A stretch of DNA of 59,160 bases from Lentisphaeria bacterium. Lineage in GTDB: Bacteria > Verrucomicrobiota > Lentisphaeria > Victivallales > Victivallaceae. Location of the stretch: assembly GCA_018265615.1 (NCBI GenBank), contig JABLYX010000026.1, positions 1-59,160 on the forward strand, read 5' to 3'. Numbering within the stretch: the first letter of the stretch is position 1; each line of letters opens with the position of its first letter. Below are positions 31,715 through 40,173 of this stretch, piece by piece. The notes under the pieces were generated by a model. That model did no database searches. It saw nothing but the letters and a program-made list of their open reading frames with translations, and was not told where the DNA came from. The position numbers and the translations under genes were made by a program.

Positions 31715-32791
31715 ATGGCTTTGATTCTGGGTATCGAAACCAGCTGCGACGAAACCGCGGCTGCAGTGGTGCGCGACGGATACGAGGTACTGTCCAGCAG
31801 CGTCGCGTCGCAGATTGCGAAACATGCCGCGCACGGCGGCGTTGTGCCGGAGCTGGCGGCACGGGAACACCTGACCGCACTTACTCCGGTCCTGGAGGGA
31901 GCGCTCCGCGGGGCGGATGTGACGCTCCGCGATATTGACGCGATTGCCGTGACGCAGGGGCCGGGGCTCATTCCGGCGCTGCTTGTCGGGCTGTCGTTCG
32001 CGAAGGGGCTGGCGATGGGGAACCGTCTTCCGTATGTCGGGGTCAACCATTTCATCGGGCACATCTACGGCGCGTTCCTCGACGAGGCGAACCGGGCGCT
32101 TGAGGATCCGGCGAGCTATCCGCTGCTTGCGCTGGTGGTTTCCGGCGGCCACACTTCGCTTGTGCTGATCGACAGCCACGGCAGGGCGACCTCGCTCGGG
32201 TGCACGATCGACGACGCCGCCGGGGAGGCGCTCGACAAGGGGGCCAAGCTGCTCGGGCTCGGGTATCCCGGCGGGCCGATTGTGCAGAAGACGGCCGAGG
32301 GCGGCGATCCGCACCGGTTCGAGTTCCCGCGCCCGCTGACCGGGGCGGCAGGCAAGCCGCTCGCCCCCGAAAACCGTTATAATTTCAGCTTCAGCGGAAT
32401 CAAGACCGCGCTGCTGTACCATGTGAAGAACCACGCCGGCGAAGACGGCGGGCTGCCGGAAGCGCTGCTGAAGGACACGGTCGCCTCGTATCAGGAGGCG
32501 GTTGTCGACGTGCTGGCGCGCAAGACGCTCGCCGCCGCGAAGGAGACGGGCGCGAAGACGATCGTCGTCGCGGGCGGCGTCGCCTGCAACAGCGTGCTTC
32601 GCGAGCGCTTCGAGAAGCTGACGCCTCCGGGCGTGCGGCTCCGCCTGGCGGCGCGCAAGTACTGCACCGACAACGCCGCGATGATCGGCGGGCTCGGATA
32701 TCATTACTGGAAAAAAGGAACGTTTTCCCCGCTCGACATCGACTCGTACGCGCGGCTGCCGCAGATTACGCAGATTCCGTTCCTGGACTAG
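31715..32791 (+). CDS. tsaD: tRNA N6-threonylcarbamoyladenosine transferase TsaD
   Basis: A 358-residue ASKHA-fold enzyme that transfers the threonylcarbamoyl group to A37 of ANN-decoding tRNAs, with TsaB and TsaE as partners. Hallmarks are LGIETSCDETAAAVV at the N-terminus, the metal-binding His112 and His116 (NHFIGHIYG), VVSGGHTSLV, and GIKTALL and GGVACNSVLR further on. The ATG at 31715 with AAGGA seven bases before it is the start; longer frames run through the divergent promoter. It opens a same-strand run of closely spaced genes (gaps of 6-35 bases) extending to the CCA-adding enzyme. Confidence 0.96.
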   Translation: MALILGIETSCDETAAAVVRDGYEVLSSSVASQIAKHAAHGGVVPELAAREHLTALTPVLEGALRGADVTLRDIDAIAVTQGPGLIPALLVGLSFAKGLAMGNRLPYVGVNHFIGHIYGAFLDEANRALEDPASYPLLALVVSGGHTSLVLIDSHGRATSLGCTIDDAAGEALDKGAKLLGLGYPGGPIVQKTAEGGDPHRFEFPRPLTGAAGKPLAPENRYNFSFSGIKTALLYHVKNHAGEDGGLPEALLKDTVASYQEAVVDVLARKTLAAAKETGAKTIVVAGGVACNSVLRERFEKLTPPGVRLRLAARKYCTDNAAMIGGLGYHYWKKGTFSPLDIDSYARLPQITQIPFLD

Positions 32792-32804
32792 AGGAGAAGG
32801 ACCG

Positions 32805-33443
32805 ATGGTGAAACTGATCGTATTTGATCTTGACGGCACATTGATCGACTCCCGGTGCGACCTTGCCGGCGCGGTCAACCAGATGCGCGGCTCGATGGGG
32901 CTCGAACCGATGTCGACCGAGCGCATTGTGACGTTCGTCGGCAACGGGGTGGCGAATCTCGTCCGGCGCGCGATCGCGGATTCGGATGTCGACTTCGAGG
33001 AGGCGCTGCGTCGCATGAAACGTTATTACGCCGGGCATCTGCTTGAGACGACCGCGCTGTATCCGGGCGTATCCGGCGGCCTGGCGGAGCTGCACGACGC
33101 CGGGATCACGCTGGCCGTGCTGTCGAACAAGCCGACTGAAGCGAGCAGGAAGATTCTGAATGCGCTCGGAGTCGGGGAGAAATTCGCCGAGATCATCGGC
33201 GGCGACAGCGATTTCCCGCTGAAGCCGGAGCCGGATGCGCTGCTCGCGCTGATGCGCCGTTTCGACTGTCCGCCGGATCAGTGCTGGATGTTCGGCGACC
33301 ATTACACCGACCTTGAGACGGCGCGCCGCGCCGGATGCCGCAAAGCGCTGGCCCGCTACGGGTTCGGTGATCCGCGCGAGGAGACGTTCGATTTTGAAGT
33401 CTCTTCGTTTCCGGAATTTGTGATGGCGGTCAAAGGCTTTTAA
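32805..33443 (+). CDS. gph: HAD-family phosphoglycolate phosphatase-like protein
   Basis: A 212-residue haloacid-dehalogenase-type phosphatase. Motif I is FDLDGTLIDS (nucleophile Asp8, acid Asp10), motif II is LSNKPT, motif III is the Lys in PLKPEPDALL and motif IV is FGDHYTDLETA. The helical cap holds GLEPMSTERIVTFVGNGV, like Gph proteins that remove phosphate from 2-phosphoglycolate, often formed when damaged DNA ends are repaired. Overlap in specificity with other HAD phosphatases makes the exact substrate uncertain. It starts 13 bases after tsaD. Confidence 0.85.
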   Translation: MVKLIVFDLDGTLIDSRCDLAGAVNQMRGSMGLEPMSTERIVTFVGNGVANLVRRAIADSDVDFEEALRRMKRYYAGHLLETTALYPGVSGGLAELHDAGITLAVLSNKPTEASRKILNALGVGEKFAEIIGGDSDFPLKPEPDALLALMRRFDCPPDQCWMFGDHYTDLETARRAGCRKALARYGFGDPREETFDFEVSSFPEFVMAVKGF

Positions 33444-33478
33444 TCATCAATCAGGAATTATCATAACAGGAGAATCAT

Positions 33479-35482
33479 ATGCATCATCTGAGGTTCCGTC
33501 AGGTTCACCTTGACTTTCACACGTCGCCGGATATTCCCGGAATCGGGGAGAAGTTCGACCGCAAAGAGTGGCAGGAGCGGCTGAAGAAGGCGCATGTCGA
33601 CTCGATCACCTGCTTCTCCATCTGCCATCACGGCTGGAGCTACCACCCGACGAAGGTCGGGAAAATGCACCCGAATCTGAAGTTCAATCTGCTCCGGGAG
33701 CAGATGGATGCGGCCAAGGAGATCAACGTGAACGTCCCGGTTTACGTCACGGCCGGATTGAACTACCGTCTGTCGGTGGAGCACCCGGAGTGGAACGAGT
33801 ATTCGTTCGAGGGGAAGGGGCCGGATCCGCTGCGCGGCGGCTTCATCAAGCTCTGCTTCAATACGCCCTACCTCGACCTGCTGTGCGAGGAGATCGAAGA
33901 GACGGCCGCGCTGTTTCCGGAGGCGGACGGCATTTTCCTCGATATCATCAACCAGGGACAGTGCTGCTGTCCGCACTGCATGAAGGGCATGCTCGACGCC
34001 GGGCTCGACCCCGCGCAGGAGGCCGACCGGATCAAGTTCGCCCGCAAGGTGCTTGAGAATTACTATGCCCGCACCACCGCCGCCGCGCGGAAGCTGAATC
34101 CGGATATGCCGGTCTTCCACAACAGCGGCCATGTGACCGTCGGCGACACCGGGATCCTCAAATACTTCAGCCATCTCGAGCTTGAGAGCCTGCCGACCGG
34201 CGGCTGGGGGTACGACCACTATCCGTTTTCGGCGGCCTACAGCCGGAACCTCGGGCTGGACTTCCTCGGCATGACTGGCAAATTTCATACGACATGGGGC
34301 GAATTCGGCGGCTTCAAGCACCCGAACGCGCTGCGTTACGAATGCGCCGCGATGATTGCGAACGGCTCGAAGTGCAGCGTCGGCGACCAGCTCCATCCGG
34401 ACGGCGAGCTCGACGATACCACCTACAGCATGATCGGCGAAGCGTATGCGGAGGTTGAGCAGAAGGAGGCGTGGTGCGACAATGTCGAATCGCTCGCCGA
34501 GATCGCGATCCTCTCCGCCGCGAGCGTTTCCGGCAGGCGCGAGGTTCCGCCCGACGTCGGTGCGGCACGCATTCTGCTTGAGGCGCACATCCCGTTCGAC
34601 GTGGTTGACACCGGCATGGAGTTCAGCCGTTACCGCTTCCTGCTGCTGCCGGACGAGGTTCCGGTCGACGCGGCGCTCAAGACGAAGCTCGACGCTTTCA
34701 CCGCGGAGGGTGGAAAACTGATCCTCTCCGGAGGGAGCGGCCTCGACCCGGAGGGCAAGGCGTTCGCGCTGGATCTGCCGTTCACCGACGCGGGCTGGAG
34801 CCCGTATTCGCCGGATTACATCGAAGCCGCGCCGGAGTTTGCGCCGCCGTACATGAAGACGCCGTTTGTGATGTATCTGACCTCGCGCCGGATCAAGGCG
34901 CGCGGGGGGGTGTCGCTCGGCAGGGTTTATGACCCGTATTTCAACCGCAGCTTCCGCCATTTCTGCAGCCACCAGCATGCGCCGTACCGCACGGAGCCGT
35001 CCGGCTTCGATGCGGGCGTGATGACGGAGAACGTCCTCTATTTCGCGCATCCGGTCTTTTCGATCTACCGCGGCTTCGGCATGGTGTATCTGCAGGAGTT
35101 CGTCGTAAATGCGCTGCGCCGTTTCATCGGTGCGGAGATGCAGGTCGAAACTTCGATGCCGACCACGGGCCGCGTGACGTTCTTCGACCAGCCGGGCGAA
35201 AAGCGCTCTGTGCTGCACCTGCTCTATGCGAACACGGTCAACCGCGGCGGCGGCGGTCTCCAACTGCTGAACCAGCCGCATTCAAACGGCTACGCGGTCG
35301 AAGTGATCGAAGAGCTGCTGCCGCTGGATGATGTGAAGGTCTCCGTGAAGCCGCCGCGCCCGGTCAGGGGGGTGCGGTTCGTCCCGCAGGGCGAAGCGGT
35401 TCCGTACACGGAGAAGAACGGCCGGATCGAGTTCACCGTTCCGAAGCTGCTCTGTCACCAGATGGTGGAGTTCGCCTACTGA
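33479..35482 (+). CDS. GH151-like (alpha-L-fucosidase type) glycosidase
   Basis: A 667-residue protein without a signal peptide. The opening RQVHLDFHTSPDIPGIG and CFSICHHGWSYHPTKVGKMHP are characteristic of the hypothetical-glycosyl-hydrolase-6/GH151 group, whose studied members act on alpha-L-fucosides. The TIM barrel covers about 1-330, with DGIFLDIINQGQCCCPHCM at about 155-175. A beta-galactosidase-trimerisation-like domain follows (about 350-550). A C-terminal beta domain ends PKLLCHQMVEFAY. AGGAG lies seven bases before the start. It sits among housekeeping genes, 35 bases after gph. Activity on fucose is family-based inference. Confidence 0.72.
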   Translation: MHHLRFRQVHLDFHTSPDIPGIGEKFDRKEWQERLKKAHVDSITCFSICHHGWSYHPTKVGKMHPNLKFNLLREQMDAAKEINVNVPVYVTAGLNYRLSVEHPEWNEYSFEGKGPDPLRGGFIKLCFNTPYLDLLCEEIEETAALFPEADGIFLDIINQGQCCCPHCMKGMLDAGLDPAQEADRIKFARKVLENYYARTTAAARKLNPDMPVFHNSGHVTVGDTGILKYFSHLELESLPTGGWGYDHYPFSAAYSRNLGLDFLGMTGKFHTTWGEFGGFKHPNALRYECAAMIANGSKCSVGDQLHPDGELDDTTYSMIGEAYAEVEQKEAWCDNVESLAEIAILSAASVSGRREVPPDVGAARILLEAHIPFDVVDTGMEFSRYRFLLLPDEVPVDAALKTKLDAFTAEGGKLILSGGSGLDPEGKAFALDLPFTDAGWSPYSPDYIEAAPEFAPPYMKTPFVMYLTSRRIKARGGVSLGRVYDPYFNRSFRHFCSHQHAPYRTEPSGFDAGVMTENVLYFAHPVFSIYRGFGMVYLQEFVVNALRRFIGAEMQVETSMPTTGRVTFFDQPGEKRSVLHLLYANTVNRGGGGLQLLNQPHSNGYAVEVIEELLPLDDVKVSVKPPRPVRGVRFVPQGEAVPYTEKNGRIEFTVPKLLCHQMVEFAY

Positions 35483-35497
35483 CGGAAAGGAGCGGCG

Positions 35498-36517
35498 ATG
35501 GACCGGATCCGCGGGATTGTCGAGGACGGAATCCGCGACGGCGTGATCCGCGGCGCGGCGGTTGCCGCCGGCAGCGCCGACGGGATGCTGCTGAAAGCCG
35601 GATACGGCGAAGCGGCGCCGGGGGTTCCCATGACGCCCGGAACCGTCGTCGACGTCGCGAGCGTGACCAAAGCGGTTGCGACCGCGACGGCACTCCTGAT
35701 CTGCCGTGACCGCGGGCTGGTCGATTTCGATGCGCCCTTCACGCGCTATTTGCCGGACTGTTCGGCGGAGCTGCCGGAGCCGGTGACGCTGAGGCAGCTC
35801 GCAATGCATGTTTCGGGCTTTACGCACGACGGATATGCCGAACGGCAGTACTTTGCGGAGTCCGGGGCGGAGATGATGCGGAACATTCTGCGCTTTCCTC
35901 CGGAGAAGCCGGCGGGGCAGTGCGTCGAATACCAGTGCTGGAACTACCTGCTGCTCGGGCTGATCGCCGAGCGCGTGACGGGGGAGCCTCTCGACGCATT
36001 CTGCGACCGCGAGATTTTCGGGCCGCTCGGCATGGCGGATTCCTCGCTCGGAAAGCCGGTTTCCCGGGAGCCCGCGAGGCTTGCGCAGACGATCCGGACG
36101 GAGCGTCCCGGCGAGATCTCGGATTACATCGCCCGCCGGGTTTATCGCGACGGGCTCTGCGCGGGGAACGCGGGGCTGTTCACCACGGCCCGCGACCTGA
36201 TCAAGTTCGGCCGCTGCATCCTGCGGCGCGGCGCGCCGCTGTTCGGCGGAGAGTCGTTCCGCGAGATGACAACGCCCCGCACGCCGGCGGGACGGCTGCC
36301 GGAGCGGAGCTTCGGCTGGGTCGTGCGCGATGAATTCACGCCGCCCGCGGCTTCCGCCGGGACGGTCTTCCACTCGGGCTGGAGCGGCCAGACCGTGCTG
36401 TTTGACTGGGAGAAAGGACGTTCCGCAATTGTGCTGACCACGCGCTGCGGGGATTACGACCGCGCGAAGCGCGACCGGTTCGCGATCGCGGAGCTGCTGC
36501 TCGAACAATTCAACTGA
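35498..36517 (+). CDS. Beta-lactamase-fold serine hydrolase
   Basis: A 339-residue protein of the class C beta-lactamase/esterase/D-alanyl carboxypeptidase clan, without a signal peptide. The catalytic Ser-x-x-Lys is SVTK (about 55-58) and the third motif is HSG in VFHSGWSGQT. The second motif, normally Tyr-x-Asn, reads YQC in EYQCWNYLLLG, so Asn is replaced by Cys. MHVSGF and FGPLGMADSS are typical of the family. It lies 15 bases after the GH151-like gene and may remove an ester or acyl decoration from imported glycans. Substrate unknown. Confidence 0.82.
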   Translation: MDRIRGIVEDGIRDGVIRGAAVAAGSADGMLLKAGYGEAAPGVPMTPGTVVDVASVTKAVATATALLICRDRGLVDFDAPFTRYLPDCSAELPEPVTLRQLAMHVSGFTHDGYAERQYFAESGAEMMRNILRFPPEKPAGQCVEYQCWNYLLLGLIAERVTGEPLDAFCDREIFGPLGMADSSLGKPVSREPARLAQTIRTERPGEISDYIARRVYRDGLCAGNAGLFTTARDLIKFGRCILRRGAPLFGGESFREMTTPRTPAGRLPERSFGWVVRDEFTPPAASAGTVFHSGWSGQTVLFDWEKGRSAIVLTTRCGDYDRAKRDRFAIAELLLEQFN

Positions 36518-36529
36518 GGAGAAATGCAG

Positions 36530-37357
36530 ATGAACAAGTTGAAGTTTTTCGTCGATGAGTCGAAGTGCGTCAAATGCGGCGCATGCATCCGTGACTGTGC
36601 CGTCGAGATCCTTGAATTCGATCCGGCGCGCGAATTTCCGCATGTGATTCCGGGCGCGGAGGATGCGTGCACCCGCTGCCAGCACTGCCTCGCGGTCTGC
36701 CCGGCCGGCGCGGTGGAGATCTTCGGGCGCGACCCGGAGGAGAGCATGCCCGCCGATTCGAATCCGGACCCGGAGGAGATCCTCTCGCTGATCGCGAACC
36801 GCCGTTCATTCCGCAGCTACCGCCATGAGAATCTCGACGATGTGACGCTCGGCAAGCTCAAGGATATGCTGAAATTCGTTCCGACCGGGGTGAATGCGCA
36901 CTCGCTTTATTTTGCGTTCATCGACGACGTGAAGGTCATGGATGAGTTCCGCGATTACGTTTCAAACCAGATTGCCGGAATGTTGGCCGGAGAGCCGGAT
37001 TCCCCGTTCCTTGCCCGGATGGCGCGCTACCGCGGCCAGTTCGAGCGCGGGAAGGATGTGATTTTCCGCGGTGCGCCGCACATGCTGGTCGTGGCTGCGG
37101 ACGAGAAGTCGGCGACTCCGGCCGTCGATCCGTCGATCGCGCTTTCGTATTTCGAACTTTACGCACAGTCGCTCGGCGTCGGCACGGTCTGGTGCGGGCT
37201 TGCGCAGGGGGCGCTGAACTACTTTCCGGAGCTCATGCGGCGGCTGAAGCTCCCGGAGGGATACCGGGCCGGCTACTGCATGCTGTTCGGGCCGACGAAC
37301 CTGCGCTATCGCCGCGCGGTCCAGCCGGAGCCGGTGCGGATCGCCTCCGTCGAGTGA
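36530..37357 (+). CDS. Ferredoxin-nitroreductase fusion protein
   Basis: About 275 residues from the ATG at 36530, which has GAGGAG eight bases before it. Two 4Fe-4S motifs occupy the N-terminus: CVKCGACIRDC and CTRCQHCLAVCP. A flavin-binding nitroreductase domain follows from about 85 (LSLIANRRSFRSYR, then DMLKFVPTGVNAHSL and PHMLVVAADE). GTVWCGLAQGALNYFPE is the conserved C-terminal part. Such fusions reduce substrates with electrons passed through the clusters in anaerobes. It starts 12 bases after the serine hydrolase and ends six bases before the CCA-adding enzyme gene. Confidence 0.88.
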   Translation: MNKLKFFVDESKCVKCGACIRDCAVEILEFDPAREFPHVIPGAEDACTRCQHCLAVCPAGAVEIFGRDPEESMPADSNPDPEEILSLIANRRSFRSYRHENLDDVTLGKLKDMLKFVPTGVNAHSLYFAFIDDVKVMDEFRDYVSNQIAGMLAGEPDSPFLARMARYRGQFERGKDVIFRGAPHMLVVAADEKSATPAVDPSIALSYFELYAQSLGVGTVWCGLAQGALNYFPELMRRLKLPEGYRAGYCMLFGPTNLRYRRAVQPEPVRIASVE

Positions 37358-37363
37358 GGCCGC

Positions 37364-38737
37364 ATGGACTGCATTCCTGTTGAATTCCGTTCCGCGCCGA
37401 TGCTCGATGCCGCTGCCGCCGTGGCGGCGGCCCTGAAGCAGGCCGGGTTCGAGAGCGGCCTGGTCGGCGGCTGCGTCCGGGATCTGCTGCTCGGCCGTGC
37501 GCCGGCGGACTGCGACATCGTGACCACGGCGCACCCGGAACAGCTTGCGAAGCTGTTTCCGGATTGTCGGCTCGTCGGCGCAAGCTTCGGCGTGTCGCTC
37601 GTGCGTTCCGGCGGGTTCGAATTCGAAGTCGCCGCCGCCCGGGAGGAACGGTTCTACCTCGACGGCCGTCATCCCGAGGAGATCCGCTACACGGACGACC
37701 TCGCCGTGGATATGCAGCGGCGCGACTTCACGATCAATGCGCTCTGGTTCGACCCGGTGGAAAAGCTCGTCCATGACACGGTCGGCGGGCTTGACGATCT
37801 TGAGCGCGGCGTCGTGCGGACCGTCGGGGATCCGCAGGAACGGTTCGGCGAGGATTTTCTGCGCATGCTGCGCGCGGTGCGGTTCGCTTCCCGGCTGCGT
37901 TTTTCGCTCGCGCCGGAGACGGAGCGCGCCATCGCCGCGCTCGCGCCGAAATGCGGCTGCATCGCCGGGGAGCGGCTCAGGACGGAGCTCACTTCGATGC
38001 TGACCGGGCCGGATCCGGCCCGCGCGATGCGGCTGCTGCTGCGGACCGGCGTTCTGGCCGCCGTCCTGCCGGAGGCCGCGGCGATGGCCGGCGTCGAACA
38101 GCCGCCGGAGTTTCACCCCGAGGGGGATGTGTTTGTCCATACGATGCTGATGCTCGAGCACATGGCGTACCCGGATCCGCTGCTCGGGTGGAGCGTGCTG
38201 CTGCATGATGTCGGCAAGCCGTGCACCCGCAGCATCGACGAAACCGGCCGGATCCGCTTCTTCGGCCATGAGGCGGAGGGGGCGGAGATGGCGGCGGCGA
38301 TCCTCGACCGTCTCCGTTTCTCTGCCGCCGAACGCGAAAGCGTGGTGCAGGCGGTGCGGAACCATATGCGTTTCGCATCGGTTCCGGAGATGAAGGCCGC
38401 GAAGCAGCGGAGGCTGCTGGCGGATCCGAATTTTCCGTTGGAGCTCGAGCTTCACCGGCTCGACTGCATCGCGTGCCACGGGATCATGGATATCTTCGTA
38501 TTCCTGCTGGATCTGCTGCGGGAGTCCCCGCACCCTGCAACGCTTCCGGAGCCGCTTGTCATGGGGCGCGACCTCGTCGCGGCGGGCTGCTCCCCCGGAC
38601 CCCGGTTCCGGACGGTGCTCGACGCGGTCTACGACCGGCAGCTGGCCGGGGAATTCGGAACGCGCGAAGAGGCGCTCGCGGCGGCGCTGGCGCTGCTGGA
38701 GGGGAAGGCGGACGCCTCTTTTGAAGAAACAAATTGA
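37364..38737 (+). CDS. cca: CCA-adding tRNA nucleotidyltransferase with HD domain
   Basis: A 457-residue class II nucleotidyltransferase. The palm has LVGGCVRDLLLG (35-43), catalytic Asp49 and Asp51 (ADCDIV) and RRDFTINAL (119-127). GEDFLRMLRAVRFASRLRF marks the neck. A C-terminal HD phosphohydrolase domain is present (LLHDVGKPCTRS, then FFGHEAEGAEMAA). It builds or repairs the 3' CCA of tRNAs. The tRNA-Arg in this window already encodes CCA, so repair or other tRNAs would be the substrates. A poly(A) polymerase cannot be fully excluded. GAGG lies six bases before the start. Confidence 0.9.
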   Translation: MDCIPVEFRSAPMLDAAAAVAAALKQAGFESGLVGGCVRDLLLGRAPADCDIVTTAHPEQLAKLFPDCRLVGASFGVSLVRSGGFEFEVAAAREERFYLDGRHPEEIRYTDDLAVDMQRRDFTINALWFDPVEKLVHDTVGGLDDLERGVVRTVGDPQERFGEDFLRMLRAVRFASRLRFSLAPETERAIAALAPKCGCIAGERLRTELTSMLTGPDPARAMRLLLRTGVLAAVLPEAAAMAGVEQPPEFHPEGDVFVHTMLMLEHMAYPDPLLGWSVLLHDVGKPCTRSIDETGRIRFFGHEAEGAEMAAAILDRLRFSAAERESVVQAVRNHMRFASVPEMKAAKQRRLLADPNFPLELELHRLDCIACHGIMDIFVFLLDLLRESPHPATLPEPLVMGRDLVAAGCSPGPRFRTVLDAVYDRQLAGEFGTREEALAAALALLEGKADASFEETN

Positions 38738-38762
38738 TTTCCGGCGGTTTATGGTGTATATT
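38734..38762 (+). promoter_or_regulatory. Promoter of the paaK-type gene
   Basis: TTGATT (38734-38739) and TATATT (38757-38762) are 17 bases apart. The -35 box overlaps the stop of cca. Confidence 0.55.
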
Positions 38763-38794
38763 ACCCGATTCAAACAAATAAGGGTCTCTATAAA

Positions 38795-40108
38795 ATGTCG
38801 CTTTACCTGAACGATAACCTGAGTGCGCCCGACTATGTGCAGAAGGAGTATCTGCGCGAACTCCAGCTCGAGCGCCTGCGGAAGATTGTGCGTCACGCTT
38901 ACAGCAATGTGGCCCTCTTCCGCAACCGCATGGACGAACGCAATCTGCGGCCCGACGATGTGAATTCTCTGGCCGACCTCGGCAAGCTCCCCTTCATGGT
39001 GAAGGCCGATCTGCGCGATACGTATCCGTTCGGGCTCTTCGCCGTTCCGATGTCTCAGGTGGTGCGGCTGCATGCTTCGAGCGGAACCACCGGCAAGCCG
39101 ATCGTCGTCGGCTACACCCGCAAGGACCTCGACATCTGGATGGAGGTCATGAAGCGCGCGCTGGCGAGCTGCGGGCTTACAAACGAGGATGTCATTCAGG
39201 TCTCTTACGGATACGGGCTCTTCACCGGCGGGCTCGGCGCGCATTACGGCGCCGAGGCGCTCGGCGCGACCGTCGTCCCGACCTCCGGCGGCAACACGCA
39301 GCGCCAGATCATGCTCATGCGCGACTTCGGCACGACGGCGGTCTGCTGTACGCCCTCCTACTTCTACTATATGGTCGAGCAGGCCGCGGAGAACGGCATC
39401 GACATGCACAAGCTGCCGATCCGGGCCGGCGTCTTCGGCGCAGAGCCGTGGACCGAGGAGATGCGCAAGCGCATCGAAAACGCCGCCGGCATCAAGGCGT
39501 ACGATATTTACGGCCTCTCGGAGATCATCGGCCCCGGCGTGGCGATCGAGTGCCGCTGCCAGAAGGGGATGCATGTGTTCGAGGACCATTTCTACCCGGA
39601 GATCATCAACCCGGAGACCGGCGAAGTGCTGCCGGACGGCGAGTTCGGCGAACTTGTGCTGACCACGCTTTCGAAGTACGCCATGCCGATGATCCGCTAC
39701 CGCACGCGCGACCTGACCCGGATCATTGCCGAGCCGTGCGAATGCGGGCGGACGCTCCGCCGCATCGAGCGCATCTCCTCGCGCAGTGACGATATGTTCA
39801 TTATCCGCGGCGTGAACGTCTTCCCGTCCCAGATCGAAACGGCGCTGCTCTCGGTCGAGGGGACGACCGCGAACTACAACATCATTCTCAGCACCGAGAA
39901 CGGGCTCGACTGCATCGAGGTCGACGTCGAAGTGACCGAGGAGCTCTTCTCGGACAAGGTCCGTTCGATGGAGGGGCTGCAGCAGCGGCTGACCGCCGCG
40001 GTGGAGGGGCTGATCGGGCTGCGGGTCCGGGTCAAGCTCGTCGCGCCGAACACGATCCAGCGCAGCGAGGGCAAGGCCCGCCGCGTGATCGACCGCCGCG
40101 AGCGCTGA
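38795..40108 (+). CDS. paaK: Phenylacetate--CoA ligase-type enzyme
   Basis: A 437-residue member of the adenylate-forming PaaK group, which activates aryl acetates with ATP and CoA. The P loop is SSGTTGKP (95-102). YGYGLFTGGLGAHYGAE, GAEPWTEEMRKRIE, YDIYGLSEIIGPG and YRTRDLTRI are characteristic. The C-terminal domain ends RSEGKARRVIDRR with the conserved Lys. No aerobic phenylacetate genes are nearby, so in an anaerobe it more likely serves aryl-acid fermentation or detoxification, for example with an indolepyruvate-type oxidoreductase encoded elsewhere. Enzyme class certain, physiological substrate not. Confidence 0.9.
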   Translation: MSLYLNDNLSAPDYVQKEYLRELQLERLRKIVRHAYSNVALFRNRMDERNLRPDDVNSLADLGKLPFMVKADLRDTYPFGLFAVPMSQVVRLHASSGTTGKPIVVGYTRKDLDIWMEVMKRALASCGLTNEDVIQVSYGYGLFTGGLGAHYGAEALGATVVPTSGGNTQRQIMLMRDFGTTAVCCTPSYFYYMVEQAAENGIDMHKLPIRAGVFGAEPWTEEMRKRIENAAGIKAYDIYGLSEIIGPGVAIECRCQKGMHVFEDHFYPEIINPETGEVLPDGEFGELVLTTLSKYAMPMIRYRTRDLTRIIAEPCECGRTLRRIERISSRSDDMFIIRGVNVFPSQIETALLSVEGTTANYNIILSTENGLDCIEVDVEVTEELFSDKVRSMEGLQQRLTAAVEGLIGLRVRVKLVAPNTIQRSEGKARRVIDRRER

Positions 40109-40125
40109 GCGCCGCGTGAAAACCG

Positions 40126-40148
40126 GGGGGAGGCGTTTTGTCTCCCCC
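40126..40148 (+). other. GC-rich hairpin between paaK and the DUF445 gene
   Basis: A 7-bp stem GGGGGAG/CTCCCCC has a nine-base loop and no T tract. It may be a weak stop or an mRNA stabiliser. Confidence 0.35.
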
Positions 40149-40173
40149 GCATCGTTTACGGAGATGGAGAGCC

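Noticed and set aside
33461..35281. Long minus-strand open frame of 606 codons
   Set aside because: Antisense shadow of the GH151-like gene; no family motif and no ribosome site.
36962..39589. Very long minus-strand open frame (875 codons)
   Set aside because: It lies antisense to the nitroreductase, cca and paaK genes, which have clear motifs. Its composition is the Arg/Ala/His-rich pattern of a shadow frame in GC-rich DNA.
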